Shown: positions 30,610 through 31,350 of the stretch, in pieces
Layout of the letters: each line of letters opens with the position of its first letter
Numbering within the stretch: the first letter of the stretch is position 1
From: JAABUE01 sp037440925
Lineage (GTDB): Bacteria; Chloroflexota; Anaerolineae; Anaerolineales; Villigracilaceae
NCBI GenBank assembly: GCA_037440925.1
Contig: JBBITF010000031.1
Span: 1-31,350, forward strand
Length of the DNA: 31,350 nt
Reading direction: 5' to 3'
Notes under the pieces: generated by a model
What the model saw: only the letters and a program-made list of their open reading frames with translations
Databases searched by the model: none
Told to the model about the DNA's origin: nothing
Made by a program: the position numbers and the translations under genes

Positions 30610-30639
30610 TTTACACTAACTGTCCGCTATTGGTGTAAA
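30610..30639. promoter_or_regulatory. Inverted repeat, candidate operator of the toxin-antitoxin pair
   Basis: TTTACAC (30610-30616) and GTGTAAA (30633-30639) are perfect reverse complements separated by 16 bp. The left arm contains a -35-like TTTACA and the right arm runs into a -10-like TAAAAT (30636-30641), though their 20-bp spacing is long. The antitoxin ATG is 46 nt downstream. Binding by the antitoxin complex would block the promoter. Confidence 0.4.
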
Positions 30640-30685
30640 ATAAATTCAGGCAGTCTAGATTTAGCAAATACTGGAGTAAAAAGCC

Positions 30686-30898
30686 ATGACACTTGACGAG
30701 AAAATTCACCAATATACACAAAAACTTCCGTATTCATTTCAAGAAGAATTGTTTGATTTTGTTCAGTATTTACTTATGAAGGCTGAACAACAGGAAAAAC
30801 AAGATTGGGCTTCATTATCTTTATCTTCGGCAATGCGTGATATGGAAGATGAACCAGATTTATACAGCCTTTCTGATTTACGGATAACCTTCGCATGA
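30686..30898 (+). CDS. DUF2281-like antitoxin
   Basis: A 70-residue protein with the DUF2281 look: an N-terminal helix region IHQYTQKLPYSFQEELFDFVQYLLMK, a Trp, then a short C-terminal part with LSLSSAMRDMEDEPDLYSLSDLR. Such proteins usually precede a toxin gene and act as its antitoxin, with the C-terminus wrapping the toxin. Start supported by GGAG 9 nt upstream. It overlaps the downstream MazF-like gene by ATGA. Base composition of this pair is visibly AT-richer than the rest of the window, which suggests recent acquisition. Confidence 0.75.
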   Translation: MTLDEKIHQYTQKLPYSFQEELFDFVQYLLMKAEQQEKQDWASLSLSSAMRDMEDEPDLYSLSDLRITFA

Positions 30899-31254
30899 CG
30901 CAAGACTTGAAGAAAGCAGGGCAAGTTGTGGCGTTTCGGTTTCCACAAACCGACCTTGAAAAAGGTAAGTTGCGCCCTGCGCTTTTGCTGGCAAAATTAC
31001 CGAATGAATATGACGATTGGCTAACTTGTATGATTTCATCACAAACTCGCCATTATGTTGTTGGGTTTGACGAAATAGTACAAGAAAGCGATGATGATTT
31101 TGAACAAAGTGGGCTAAAAGTTACAAGCATAATTCGAGTTGGGCGTTTAGCAGTTGTATCGGGAGAATCTTTACTCGGCGCAATGGGTCAAATTTCTGAC
31201 GAGCGTTTGGAACGAGTTAAGAAACACTTGTCAGATTGGATTTCTAAAAAGTAA
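30895..31254 (+). CDS. MazF/PemK-like toxin
   Basis: A 119-residue protein of the PemK/MazF fold. Seen: the N-terminal GQVVAFRFPQTDLEKGKLRPALLLAKLPN (divergent form of the usual GDIxxxxxxPxxGxExxxxRPxxV), WLTCMISSQTRHYV in place of the common IxPxTS strand, GLKVTSIIRVGRLAVV, and the final GQISDERLERVKKHLSDWI. These toxins cut mRNA; residues here are diverged, so activity is not certain. It is translationally coupled (ATGA) to the DUF2281-like antitoxin, and its composition is AT-rich like that gene. The last 96 bp of the window after it hold no gene. Confidence 0.78.
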   Translation: MTQDLKKAGQVVAFRFPQTDLEKGKLRPALLLAKLPNEYDDWLTCMISSQTRHYVVGFDEIVQESDDDFEQSGLKVTSIIRVGRLAVVSGESLLGAMGQISDERLERVKKHLSDWISKK

Positions 31255-31350
31255 AGCGGGCGAGTCTGTTAAAAGCCATCAGATCTCTTAAACAAAAACG
31301 GGGGCTAATTATGGTCGGGAGGAGGGTCGCCCCTCCCCCCGCCACTCCCG

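Overview
The window looks like a chromosomal segment from a Chloroflexota bacterium, most likely class Anaerolineae. This is inferred from content, not from a marker gene. The clues are moderately high GC, a membrane-anchored PP2C phosphatase with a long Thr/Pro-rich tail typical of that class, a vWA-FHA protein, a fused LutB-LutC protein, a trimethylamine-dehydrogenase-like flavoprotein, and promoters with an extended -10 box (TGNTATAAT) often only 6-8 nt from the start codon, which suggests leaderless mRNAs. I see no rRNA, tRNA or CRISPR array, and no gene-free stretch longer than about 230 bp.

Left part (1-6300). A YbaK-type deacylase gene (minus) is divergent from a five-gene plus-strand cluster: a 60-aa membrane peptide, an AlkP-superfamily phosphodiesterase, a multi-spanning membrane protein, a Tat-exported sulfatase-fold enzyme with Thr instead of Cys as nucleophile, and a sulfotransferase. 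This looks like a cell-surface lipid or glycan modification cassette of unknown substrate. A methyltransferase gene converges on it. Upstream of that gene sits a 171-bp MITE with 12-bp terminal inverted repeats starting GTAA and a perfect 8-bp target duplication, the ends expected for IS66 relatives.

Middle part (6290-16950). A hexapeptide acyltransferase gene (plus) overlaps tail-to-tail with a minus-strand pair in which a LutB-LutC fusion is coupled (TGATG) to a TMADH-like FMN/4Fe-4S/FAD protein. Divergent from this pair is guaA, probably leaderless, followed by a polytopic membrane protein, a vWA-FHA protein and a PP2C phosphatase in an overlapping run.

Right part (17017-30463). Everything is on the minus strand, in two probable operons. 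The upstream one, behind an extended -10 promoter at about 30545, encodes PNP, a membrane-anchored protein, a GNAT acetyltransferase, a multi-TM/GAF-like/HTH protein, a triple S1 protein, FtsK/SpoIIIE, a CDP-alcohol phosphatidyltransferase and Lgt. The downstream one encodes an ABC ATPase, an ABC-2 permease fused to a SpoIIM-like domain, an MBL-fold hydrolase, a putative lipoprotein, a 69-aa membrane protein and a PlsY homologue that lacks canonical catalytic residues. At the right edge is an AT-richer DUF2281/MazF-like toxin-antitoxin pair.

Best candidates for something undescribed are the TMADH-like protein coupled to LutBC, the ABC-2/SpoIIM fusion operon with the degenerate PlsY, the kinase-less multi-TM/HTH sensor, the AlkP/sulfotransferase cassette, and the MITE that appears to have split a leaderless promoter from its gene.
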